Shown here one piece after another: positions 52,357 to 59,592 of a DNA stretch of 64,000 nt. Within the stretch, counting starts at the first letter, position 1, and each line of letters begins with the position of its first letter. The notes below the pieces were generated by a model. That model was given only the letters and a program-made list of their open reading frames with translations. It was not told the origin of the DNA and did no database searches. The position numbers and the translations under genes are program-made. This DNA comes from Actinomadura mexicana (GTDB taxonomy: Bacteria; Actinomycetota; Actinomycetes; Streptosporangiales; Streptosporangiaceae), in NCBI RefSeq assembly GCF_900188105.1, contig NZ_FZNP01000015.1, positions 1 to 64,000 on the forward strand, given 5' to 3'.

Positions 52357-52611
52357 ACCGCCGCTTAGATCGCATACGGCCAGAGGCGGTCGGGCGATCC
52401 GGCGCGGCGGGACCGGACGGGACAGGCCGCATGCCCGGCGCGCCGGGGCGGGCGGCCGCCGGCGACCGCGTAGCGGGCGCCCTTGAAGACGTATTGAAAG
52501 TCCTCATCCGGCAGGGTGTGATGGCTGCTGACCTGCGGGTTTGGTTGGTGGTGTTGCTCGTCTCGTCGTGAGGGCCTTGGTTGGGGCTCGTGGGTGGTAG
52601 AACGCTCGGTT

Positions 52612-53397
52612 ATGGGTGCTGAGCGGCTGGAGGAGATCGGGCGGGAGTTGCGGCGGCTTCGGACCTCGGCGGGGTTGTCGGGGGTCGGCCTGGCGGCTCG
52701 GGCTGGGGTTCCTCAGCCGACGGTGTCTCGGGTGGAGACCGGGCGGCGGGTGTCTGATCCTGAGGTGCTTGCCCGGTTGGTCGGGGCTCTGGAGGTTGGG
52801 CCGGCTGAGGCCGAGCGGCTGCTGGGTCTGGTTCGTGAGGCTTATGCGGAGACGTCCCGTCGGGTGGATGCGGGGGTTTCGTTCCGGAGCGGGGCCGGTG
52901 TGGAGCTGCTTGCGGGGGCTCGGGTTGTCCGGGCGTTTGAGCCTGTGGTGATGCCTCGGCTGTTGTGGACGGCGGAGTATGCGGCTGCGATCGGGGCGGC
53001 TGTCGCCGGCGTCTCGGTTCTGGAGGACGAGGGCGGCCGGTTCGTGGTCCTGGTGGCGGAGGCCGTCTTGCGGACGTGGCCGGGGTCGGGTGAGTGCATG
53101 GCGGGGCAGCTCGCCCACCTGGCGGAGGTGTCGGGGCGGGCGAACGTGCGGCTCGGGATCGTGCCTGGGGCGGCGGTGTCGCGTGTGCCGCTGCATGGGT
53201 TCTCGGTGTACGACGATGCGGCGGTGTCGGTGGAGACGTTCACGCGTGAGTTGACCTTGACCGACGAGGACGAGGTGCGGGCGTACGTGGAGATCTTCGA
53301 GGGGTTCGAGCGGGTGGCCGTGTTCGGGGACGAGGCTCGGGCGTTGGTGGAGCGGGCGGCCGGTGATCTGCGGAAAGTTCTGCGCTCTATTCACTGA
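52612..53397 (+). CDS. XRE-family regulator with DUF5753-like C-terminus
   Basis: 261 aa. The N-terminal HTH_31-type domain is RLEEIGRELRRLRTSAGLSGVGLAARAGVPQPTVSRVETGRRV. The C-terminal domain (VVRAFEPVVMPRLLWTAEYAAA ... VRLGIVPGAAVSRVPLHGFSVYDD) matches the common actinobacterial DUF5753 arrangement. Such genes often sit beside HATPase and PP2C-like genes. ATG 52612 has no strong ribosome-binding site; a GTG six codons earlier is possible, and TAGAAC just upstream hints at a leaderless mRNA. The 52357-52611 gap holds no other gene. Confidence 0.85.
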   Translation: MGAERLEEIGRELRRLRTSAGLSGVGLAARAGVPQPTVSRVETGRRVSDPEVLARLVGALEVGPAEAERLLGLVREAYAETSRRVDAGVSFRSGAGVELLAGARVVRAFEPVVMPRLLWTAEYAAAIGAAVAGVSVLEDEGGRFVVLVAEAVLRTWPGSGECMAGQLAHLAEVSGRANVRLGIVPGAAVSRVPLHGFSVYDDAAVSVETFTRELTLTDEDEVRAYVEIFEGFERVAVFGDEARALVERAAGDLRKVLRSIH

Positions 53398-53410
53398 GCG
53401 TATTGAATAG

Positions 53411-53464
53411 CCCCCTAGACCTGTCATACGCTGCGTGTCCCCCGGGGTGTTCAGCCCCCTAGAC
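53411..53464. promoter_or_regulatory. Two CCCCCTAGAC boxes before the HATPase gene
   Basis: CCCCCTAGAC occurs at 53411-53420 and 53455-53464, a 44-bp spacing (about four helical turns). The second copy lies within the first codons of the annotated HATPase start, so translation may begin later (for instance at a GTG near 53470). Confidence 0.75.
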
Positions 53465-53884
53465 GCGCGGGTGGTGATCGACGTGACGCGCTTGTCCCGG
53501 CTGTTCGCGGGCCGACCCGAATCGATCAGTGAGGCGAGAGCCTTCGGGCGGGCATTCATCGCCGGCCGTGTCCCGGACGAGGTTGCCGGGCTGGTCGAAC
53601 TGGTCGTGAGTGAGCTGTGCACGAACGCCGTGGAGCACACGGCCAGCGGGGAGGACGACGGGAACTTCGTCCTCGAACTGGGGTTGCAGGACGGGCATGT
53701 CCGGGTGGCCGTGGTCGACATGGGAGCCCCGACGCAACCGACGGTGAACGATGAACCGAGCGGCCCGGATGCCGTATCCGGGCGTGGGCTGTTCCTCGTC
53801 GACGCGGTCTCCAAAGCATGGGGCAGCGAACATGTTCGGGTCGGGCGGCGGGTCTGGGCGGACGTCGTCGGCGCGGCGGTGTGA
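53435..53884 (+). CDS. HATPase (RsbW/anti-sigma-type kinase-like) protein
   Basis: Up to 149 aa. A GHKL ATP-binding fold: N-box ELVVSELCTNAVEHT, G1 VAVVDMGAP, G2-type GRGLFLVDAVSKAWG. This is the SpoIIAB/RsbW-like group, which phosphorylates or binds anti-sigma antagonists. The start is uncertain: GTG 53435 precedes a regulatory box, and internal GTGs at 53471/53474 would give a ~137-aa protein. It lies next to an HTH-sensor and a PP2C gene, so a small partner-switch module is inferred. Confidence 0.82.
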   Translation: MSPGVFSPLDARVVIDVTRLSRLFAGRPESISEARAFGRAFIAGRVPDEVAGLVELVVSELCTNAVEHTASGEDDGNFVLELGLQDGHVRVAVVDMGAPTQPTVNDEPSGPDAVSGRGLFLVDAVSKAWGSEHVRVGRRVWADVVGAAV

Positions 53885-53963
53885 GCGGTCCGCCGATACC
53901 GCGTCGTCGGCGGCGGCTGCGCGTTGTCAGCTCCTCAACGGGGCGTGAACTTTCCGGCGCAGT

Positions 53964-53979
53964 GTCTAGAGTCCTAGAC
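53964..53979. promoter_or_regulatory. TAGAC inverted repeat before the HTH-sensor gene
   Basis: GTCTAG-AGTC-CTAGAC is a symmetric site 27 bp upstream of the next start codon. Its half-site CTAGAC is shared with the CCCCCTAGAC boxes, so the same protein may bind. Confidence 0.65.
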
Positions 53980-54006
53980 TCCCTGGTGGATGCTGGAGGG
54001 GGTGTC

Positions 54007-54852
54007 ATGCCAGGCGAGTTGGAGCGCATCGCGCAGATCGATGACCCATACGAACTGCTTCGGGCTGCTACTGAGCGCTTGGCGGAGGCTCAACAGGAGG
54101 TCACCGAACTGGCGCGGCTGCGGCGGCGGCTGATTCAGGACCTGCACGCGCAAGGGATGTCGTACGCGCAGATCGCCCAGGCGGCGGGGCTGAGCCGCGG
54201 GCGTATCCATCAGATCCGGCACACGGGGCCGGCACCTGAGGGCGCGTTCCTGGGGGCGGGTGAGGTCACCGTCGTTACTCCCCTGCGTCCTGACCCTGCG
54301 AGCGATCGGACGTATGTCGCGCTGGACGACCTGAAGACCGGGCAGCGGCTGGAAGACCTGGCGCGGACGTTCGATCTGACTGTGAAATCCGATCATGTCG
54401 GGCTCGATGGCGGGATCGACCTCAACCGCTCCGGGATGCTGGTGATCTGCGGGCCCCGGATGTCCCCCGCGATGCACGAGGCGTACGGCAAGGATCCCGT
54501 TCTTGAGTGGGAGCGGGATGAGGTCGGGTGGCTGCTTCGCGACACTCGGACCGGCGAGGGGCACCGGTCCGGACAGGAAGACCGTCCGGCGCGGAACTAT
54601 GACGTGGGCTATCTGGGGCGGCTGCCTCGGCCGGACGGCAAGGGGAGCTTCCTGGCCATCGCCGGTATCCACCCTGAGGGGTCGCTCGGTGTTGTCCACC
54701 TGCTGACCACGGATATCGGGAGCCTGTGGGGGCAGGTCGGCAACGAGCGGTTCTCGGTCGTGGTCGGCACCGAGTACACGGCGGACACCCATGAGCCGGT
54801 GCGGACGGAGTTGCTGACCCCGATCTACCGGCACGACGAGGCGCCGACCTGA
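54007..54852 (+). CDS. HTH protein with C-terminal sensor-like domain
   Basis: 281 aa. Residues ~1-70 form a helical start and a sigma-r4-like HTH (RRRLIQDLHAQGMSYAQIAQAAGLSRGRIHQI). Residues ~95-280 are a second alpha/beta domain (SGMLVICGPRMSPAMHEAYG, YDVGYLGRLPRPDGKGSFLAIAGIHPEG, GVVHLLTTDIGSLWG) that I do not assign to a family; it could bind a nucleotide. ATG 54007 has GGAGGGGG upstream. It sits between HATPase and PP2C genes, so is a plausible DNA-binding output of that module. Confidence 0.8.
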   Translation: MPGELERIAQIDDPYELLRAATERLAEAQQEVTELARLRRRLIQDLHAQGMSYAQIAQAAGLSRGRIHQIRHTGPAPEGAFLGAGEVTVVTPLRPDPASDRTYVALDDLKTGQRLEDLARTFDLTVKSDHVGLDGGIDLNRSGMLVICGPRMSPAMHEAYGKDPVLEWERDEVGWLLRDTRTGEGHRSGQEDRPARNYDVGYLGRLPRPDGKGSFLAIAGIHPEGSLGVVHLLTTDIGSLWGQVGNERFSVVVGTEYTADTHEPVRTELLTPIYRHDEAPT

Positions 54853-54862
54853 CGAGGAACGT

Positions 54863-55687
54863 ATGCGCGTGCTGATCGCCAGCGAACCGGGACGTCCTGA
54901 GCGGGACAACGAGGACTTCGCGGCGGCGGCGCCTGGTTTGCTGCTCGTGGTGGACGGTGCCGGCACTCCGGCGGGTGTCGAGTCGGGGTGTTCGCATTCG
55001 GTCGCTTGGTACGCGCGCAACATCGGCGGGCTGCTGCTGGCTGCGGCTGGTGACGTCGCCGTGGGCCTGGACGAGGCGCTCGCGACGAGCATCGACCGCG
55101 TGAACGCGTTGCATGCCACGTCGTGCGATCTCGGCCACCCTGGATCGCCCTCGGCGACCGTGGCGCTCGCAAGGGTCCATGACGGGCACCTTGAACACCT
55201 GGTGCTCTCGGACTCCGTTCTCGTCCTTGACCGCCTCGACCAGGCGCCGACCGCCGTCAGCGATGATCGGCTCGCCGACGTGATCGCACGGTTGGACGAA
55301 CCGGGCGGGCCCTGCGGTGTCGGCAGTGACGAGCACGCGAGACGCCTGCGGACGCGGGTCGAACGGCTTGCCTCGTATCGTAATCAGCCGGGCGGTTTCT
55401 GGGTGGCGAGCACCAAGCCGGAGGCGGCATACGAGGCGCTGACCGGGTCGACACCGCTCGCCGAGCTGGCGGCGGTCGCGCTACTGAGTGACGGCGCTAG
55501 CCGGCTGGTCGACCACTTCCAACTGATGGGCTGGGCGGACTTGCTCGGCATCCTCAGCAAAGACGGGCCGCGAGGACTGATCGCACGAACACGCGAGGTC
55601 GAGTCGACCGACCCGGACGGGACCCGGTGGCCCCGCGGCAAGGCATCTGACGATGCCAGCGCCGTCTACTGGACCGTCCAAGACTGA
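54863..55687 (+). CDS. PP2C-like phosphatase family protein
   Basis: 274 aa paralogue of the chromosomal 36918-37661 protein. Acidic PP2C motifs are DNEDF (15-19), LLVVDGAGTP, VALLSDGASRLVDHF and the C-terminal KASDDASAVYW. A middle insert (RLRTRVERLASYRNQ) is specific to this copy. GAGGAACGT precedes the ATG, and it lies 10 bp after the HTH-sensor gene. It is a likely antagonist of the HATPase in a partner-switch circuit (inference). Confidence 0.82.
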   Translation: MRVLIASEPGRPERDNEDFAAAAPGLLLVVDGAGTPAGVESGCSHSVAWYARNIGGLLLAAAGDVAVGLDEALATSIDRVNALHATSCDLGHPGSPSATVALARVHDGHLEHLVLSDSVLVLDRLDQAPTAVSDDRLADVIARLDEPGGPCGVGSDEHARRLRTRVERLASYRNQPGGFWVASTKPEAAYEALTGSTPLAELAAVALLSDGASRLVDHFQLMGWADLLGILSKDGPRGLIARTREVESTDPDGTRWPRGKASDDASAVYWTVQD

Positions 55688-55709
55688 ACTTCGAACGAGC
55701 TTGTAGACC

Positions 55710-55804
55710 CCCCCTAGACAGTCGTCACTTCCTCGCCTATGTTCTACGCGTACCCCCCTAGACAGTCCGCTCGCGGATCGGGTCGGATTGAAGTGTCTAG
55801 GGGG
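55710..55804. promoter_or_regulatory. Three CCCCCTAGAC boxes before the transfer/replication genes
   Basis: Boxes lie at 55710-55719 and 55754-55763 (direct, 44 bp apart, both continuing ...AGTC) and in reverse at 55795-55804. The reverse copy lies 20 bp upstream of the next start codon. They cover the promoter region of the transfer-replication operon, as expected for an AICE repressor site. Confidence 0.8.
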
Positions 55805-55824
55805 GTGGACGATAGGAGAAGCTC

Positions 55825-56187
55825 TTGCGGAACATTCCGGTGGACGTGTCGGCGCTGACGTTCGTCTGCGTCTCGCCGCCTCGTCCCAAGCTGGTCAACC
55901 AGGACACGGGGGAGGTGAAGACGGACCGCAACGGGCAGACGGTGTTCACGGTCGGTCTGTCGGCCGCTGACCCGATGGGGCGGGTTGACCTGCTCAACGT
56001 CGCGGTGACCGGGGACCAGTCGATCACGCTCGGGGAGGTCGTTACACCGGTCGGGCTGGTCGCCTTCCCCTGGGAGGCGGTTCTCGGCGGTGAGAAGCGG
56101 TGGGGAGTTGCCTACCGGGCTGAGCGGATCGCCCCCCTGTCGGCCGTTCCGGCCTCGGACTCGTCCGCTCCGGCGGGCGTGGCCTGA
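55825..56187 (+). CDS. Conserved small AICE protein
   Basis: 120 aa, first gene of the transfer operon. It starts at TTG 55825 with AGGAGAAG 4 nt upstream. The sequence (LVNQDTGEVKTDRNGQTVFTVGL ... PVGLVAFPWEA) is a type often encoded just before the FtsK-like gene in Streptomyces elements. Function unknown; it may regulate or accompany transfer. Confidence 0.75.
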   Translation: MRNIPVDVSALTFVCVSPPRPKLVNQDTGEVKTDRNGQTVFTVGLSAADPMGRVDLLNVAVTGDQSITLGEVVTPVGLVAFPWEAVLGGEKRWGVAYRAERIAPLSAVPASDSSAPAGVA

Positions 56188-56201
56188 ACGGCGGCCCGGT
56201 C

Positions 56202-57542
56202 GTGAACGACTCGCTTCTGGTGCTCGGGGTCCTGGCCGCTGCGGCGGCCGGGCTCTGGGCCTGGCGCCGGTTCCACCCGGTGTCGTTCTGGTACGGCATC
56301 GGCTTCCCGCTCCGGGCGGTGCTGGTGTACCTGACGTGGCATCACGTCGCCTCGGGCTGCAAGCTGACCCGCAACCGGCGCCGGTTCCGCCTCACCCTGG
56401 ACGCTCTCCCCGTGGTCGGGCCCGCCTCGCGTTCGGCGGCGACGGTGGTCGAGCACAAGCGGCGGGTGCGGCGGGTCGACGTCGAGCGCTCGCCCCGGCT
56501 GGGCATCCTGCGGCCGACTCGGCTGGGGTGGCGGATGCGGCTGCGCCTGCACGACGGGCAAGTCCCCGCCGACTACGAGAAAGCCGCGGAGGGCATCGCG
56601 CACGCCTGGCGCGTCCATTCGGTCCGGGTGGTCGATGTGCGGCCGGGCTCAGTGACGCTGTGGGCGACAATGCGTGATCCGCTGGTCGAGGTGGTCACCA
56701 CTCCGGAGACCGGTGAGCTGCTGACCGTGCGGCCGGGGAAGCTGGAGAACGGCCGTGACTGGGTGATCGACTTCCGCGCCGTGCCGCACTGGCTGAACGT
56801 CGGCGCGACCCAGTCCGGTAAGTCGAACCTGGCCAACGCCCTGCTCAAGGGCTTGGCGCCGCAACCGGTCGCCCTGGTCGGCTTCGACCTCAAAGGCGGT
56901 GTCGAGTTCACCCCGTACGCGCCTCGACTTTCGGCCTTGGCGACCACCCGCAAAGAGTCGGTCGATCTGCTCGTCGACCTGGTGGGCGAAGTCGAGAACC
57001 GCATGGCGCTCTGCCGGGCGCATGGTGCGCGGAACGTGTGGACGCTGCCGGAGGATCTGCGGCCGGTGCCCGTCGTGGTCCTGGTCGACGAGGTCGCCGA
57101 ACTGTTCCTCATGGCCGACAAGTCTGAGAAGGACGAGGTGGCCAAGACCGCTACCGCGCTGCTGCGGGTGGCCCAGCTCGGGCGGGCGTTCGCGGTCTAC
57201 CTGGTCGTGTGCGGGCAACGCGTCGGCTCCGACCTCGGCCCCGGCGTCACCGCCCTACGCGCCCAGTTGTCAGGGCGGGTGTGCCACCACGTCAACGACC
57301 CGGAGACGGCGAACATGGCGCTCGGCGACCTCGACCCCGCCGCCCTGGACGCCGCCCGCGCCATCCCCGCCGAAACCCCAGGCGTGTGCATCGTCGCCGG
57401 ACAAGACGGCTCATGGCACCGGGCCCGGTCGGTCTACGTCCCCGAGAGCGAAGCCGAGCAAGCCGCACGCGACTCCGCGCACCTGACCCCTGACTGGGAG
57501 ACCCTCGTCGGCTCCGCCCCGGTCGTCCGCCCCGCCGCGTAG
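56202..57542 (+). CDS. FtsK/SpoIIIE-family conjugal transfer translocase (TraB/TraSA-like)
   Basis: 446 aa. Hydrophobic N-terminal segments, then a RecA-like motor: Walker A GATQSGKSN (~residues 201-209) and Walker B VVVLVDEVAELF (~residue 290), plus GRAFAVYLVVCGQRVGSDLG. In AICEs such proteins pump double-stranded DNA between mycelia without a type IV secretion system. GTG start 14 bp after the previous gene. It belongs to the main transfer-replication transcript. Confidence 0.93.
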   Translation: MNDSLLVLGVLAAAAAGLWAWRRFHPVSFWYGIGFPLRAVLVYLTWHHVASGCKLTRNRRRFRLTLDALPVVGPASRSAATVVEHKRRVRRVDVERSPRLGILRPTRLGWRMRLRLHDGQVPADYEKAAEGIAHAWRVHSVRVVDVRPGSVTLWATMRDPLVEVVTTPETGELLTVRPGKLENGRDWVIDFRAVPHWLNVGATQSGKSNLANALLKGLAPQPVALVGFDLKGGVEFTPYAPRLSALATTRKESVDLLVDLVGEVENRMALCRAHGARNVWTLPEDLRPVPVVVLVDEVAELFLMADKSEKDEVAKTATALLRVAQLGRAFAVYLVVCGQRVGSDLGPGVTALRAQLSGRVCHHVNDPETANMALGDLDPAALDAARAIPAETPGVCIVAGQDGSWHRARSVYVPESEAEQAARDSAHLTPDWETLVGSAPVVRPAA

Positions 57543-57637
57543 ACAGCTCTCTTCCCCCCTTCCCGGCTCGGCGTGAGCCCTGATCACGCCACGTCCCTAC
57601 CGCCCCATGCCCGAAACCCGTCCCTGGAGGCTGCCCG

Positions 57638-57937
57638 ATGGTCGCCCGCGTCCGTCCCCTTCGTCCGCGCCCTCGTCCCCGGTTCGTCGCCGTCCCGTCC
57701 CCCTCGTCCCCGTCCTCGCCCTCGTCCCGGGTGGCGTCGGTGTCGTCCTGGGACGTGTGGCCGGTCGGGATCGAGTGGGACGAGTTCCGCTCACTGCACA
57801 TCGCCCGCTGCCAGCAGTGCGCCGACTCGTTCGCCTCCTCGTCCTCGACGGAAGCCGACGACTGGACCGACTTCCACCGCTGTGACCCCGAACTGGTCGC
57901 GCTGCTCGCGCTTGTCACCAGCGGGCGGGCGGCGTGA
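57638..57937 (+). CDS. Small hypothetical AICE protein
   Basis: 99 aa. The first half is Arg/Pro/Ser-rich; the second contains IARCQQCADSF and FHRCDP, so a possible small metal site. GGAGG lies 8 nt before the ATG, and its stop overlaps the next start (TGATG), which supports a real gene. Function unknown. Confidence 0.65.
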   Translation: MVARVRPLRPRPRPRFVAVPSPSSPSSPSSRVASVSSWDVWPVGIEWDEFRSLHIARCQQCADSFASSSSTEADDWTDFHRCDPELVALLALVTSGRAA

Positions 57938-58764
57938 TGCGGCGGCTCGCCGGGGCGGTGGCCGATTCGGGGCCGGTGGTGGTGCTGGCCGGGATCGCGG
58001 CGGCAGGCTCGTTCACCCACATCCGCGACACCGCGACCGAGCATGGTCAAGACGGGTGGATGGCCTGGGCCATCGCGGTCTGCATCGACCTGACATGCGT
58101 CATGGCGGCGGGCGAGCGCCAGCGGGACAAGAGCACCGGACGGGAGACGGGGCGGCTGTCATGGCCCACCGTCGTCCTGGTCGGCGGAATCCTGCTGTCC
58201 CTGGCTGCCAACCTCGCACAGGCCGATCCCTCGGTGTGGGGCTGGATCACCGCAGGGACTCCGGCGGGCGCGTTCCTGGTCGCGGTGTCGATGCTGGAGC
58301 GCCGAAAGGCCGGCACCCGGGCGGCGGCTCGCACCTCGCCCGTCCCTGAGTCCTTCGGCCGTCCCAACCCGGCCCCGGTCGTCTCGTCCGCGTCCGGCTC
58401 GTCCTCGCCGCCGTCCCCGTGGGTGGTCTGGGAGGACGAACACCCAACCGTCGCCGACGTCGTCCCCGCTGCCCAGGACGGACCCCGCGACCACGACGAG
58501 CAGGACGGCCAGACCTCCATCCTCGTCCCCGCCGAACAGTCCCCCGCGTCGCCGTCCGCCCCGCTGCCCGCCCCGTCCTCGGGTGCAGCGGGCCCGCTGG
58601 TCGACTTCGCCCGCCGCGTCGCTGCCGAACACGAAAGCCGCCACGGGCGCCCGATCACCCGTGACGCGCTGCGCGCACGGCTTGGCGTCTCCAACCAACT
58701 CGCCTCAGACCTGCTCCGCCAACTGCGCACCGAACGGCCCCACACAACCGCGTCCGTCGCCTGA
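57937..58764 (+). CDS. DUF2637 (Spd-like) membrane protein with C-terminal HTH
   Basis: 275 aa. Membrane segments (VVVLAGIAAAGSFTHI, WAIAVCIDLTCVMAAGE, PTVVLVGGILLSLAANLAQ) match DUF2637/SpdB-like plasmid-spread proteins. A Ser/Pro-rich linker follows, and residues ~230-270 form a small DNA-binding-like helix pair (ITRDALRARLGVSNQLASDLLRQL). A GTG one codon earlier is also possible. Likely aids intramycelial spread. Confidence 0.85.
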   Translation: MRRLAGAVADSGPVVVLAGIAAAGSFTHIRDTATEHGQDGWMAWAIAVCIDLTCVMAAGERQRDKSTGRETGRLSWPTVVLVGGILLSLAANLAQADPSVWGWITAGTPAGAFLVAVSMLERRKAGTRAAARTSPVPESFGRPNPAPVVSSASGSSSPPSPWVVWEDEHPTVADVVPAAQDGPRDHDEQDGQTSILVPAEQSPASPSAPLPAPSSGAAGPLVDFARRVAAEHESRHGRPITRDALRARLGVSNQLASDLLRQLRTERPHTTASVA

Positions 58765-58782
58765 CCACTGGAGGAACCAGCC

Positions 58783-59175
58783 ATGACCTCGCCCGCCGAA
58801 CTGACCGGCCGGACCTCTCTGCCGGTGCCTGGTGACCTGTTCGCCCGCCACCAGACCATCACCGGCCTGCGCGCCCTGGCCGACTTCCTGGAAGCCAACC
58901 CGGCCGTTCCGGTCAAGGAGTACGGCGGGGACTACCACGTCTTCACCAACGAGGGAGACGACGCTGCCGGGGTCGCCCTGGTCGACCAGGCCGCCGCGCT
59001 CCTGGGCGTCCCGATCTACGACAACCGCTCCCACGGCGGCCACTACGGCGCTCACAAGTCCTTCGGCCGCATCTCCTACCGCATCGTCCACATCCCCGAC
59101 CGCCAGATGAACGAGCACCACGCCCACATGAGCTACCGCGACAACATCCGCCTCGACCCCGAGCAGTCGGCCTAA
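58783..59175 (+). CDS. Hypothetical AICE protein
   Basis: 130 aa, soluble, with HHAHMSYRDNIRLDP near the end. GGAGGAA precedes the ATG by 6 nt. No family recognised; similar short proteins are common between SpdB and Rep genes in these elements. Its stop overlaps the next start (TAATG). Confidence 0.7.
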   Translation: MTSPAELTGRTSLPVPGDLFARHQTITGLRALADFLEANPAVPVKEYGGDYHVFTNEGDDAAGVALVDQAAALLGVPIYDNRSHGGHYGAHKSFGRISYRIVHIPDRQMNEHHAHMSYRDNIRLDPEQSA

Positions 59176-59324
59176 TGACCGCCGACCAGCGCTCGACTCC
59201 GTCCCTTGTAATCGCCCCGTCCGCCTGGCTGTTCGCGGGCTGGAAGTGCGGGACGTGCGGCGGGGGCGGGGTCGCCTCCGACGGGTCCACCTGCCCCGAC
59301 TGCAACGGCCACGGCCACACCTGA
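59175..59324 (+). CDS. Zinc-ribbon-like microprotein
   Basis: 49 aa, too short for routine gene calling. Two CxxC pairs (WKCGTCGGG and TCPDCNGHG) resemble a DnaJ-type zinc ribbon. The start ATG overlaps the previous stop (TAATG), so it is likely translated by coupling. Function unknown. Confidence 0.65.
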   Translation: MTADQRSTPSLVIAPSAWLFAGWKCGTCGGGGVASDGSTCPDCNGHGHT

Positions 59325-59339
59325 CAGAAGGGGCACCCG

Positions 59340-59495
59340 ATGTTCCTGCGCCGCTGCGCCTTCTGCTGCTTCTGGCTGGTCCTGGGCCTGTTCGTCATCC
59401 GGCAGCCCGAATCCGCCGCGCACGCCATTCGCGCTCTCTTCGAGGGCCTGGCCCTACTCGCCGACGCGCTCTCGCTGCTGGTGTCGGCGTTCTAG
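59340..59495 (+). CDS. Small membrane microprotein
   Basis: 51 aa: a Cys-rich start (MFLRRCAFCCFW), a hydrophobic helix (LVLGLFVI), and a second hydrophobic stretch (LFEGLALLADALSLLVSAF). AGAAGGGG 8 nt upstream of the ATG supports translation. It lies in the transfer operon; perhaps a spread or holin-like helper (speculative). Confidence 0.55.
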   Translation: MFLRRCAFCCFWLVLGLFVIRQPESAAHAIRALFEGLALLADALSLLVSAF

Positions 59496-59592
59496 CTCCG
59501 CCCCCGGCGCGGCCACAAGCCGCCAAGCAAGAGCGCCGCGCCGGGGGCCCATCCCCACCAACCGCTTGAACGGATAGGGAGACCCGTCCATC

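Noticed and set aside
52504..53814. 436-codon minus-strand frame opposite the XRE/HATPase genes
   Set aside because: Thr/Pro/Arg/Ser-rich shadow; the plus strand has HTH and GHKL motifs.
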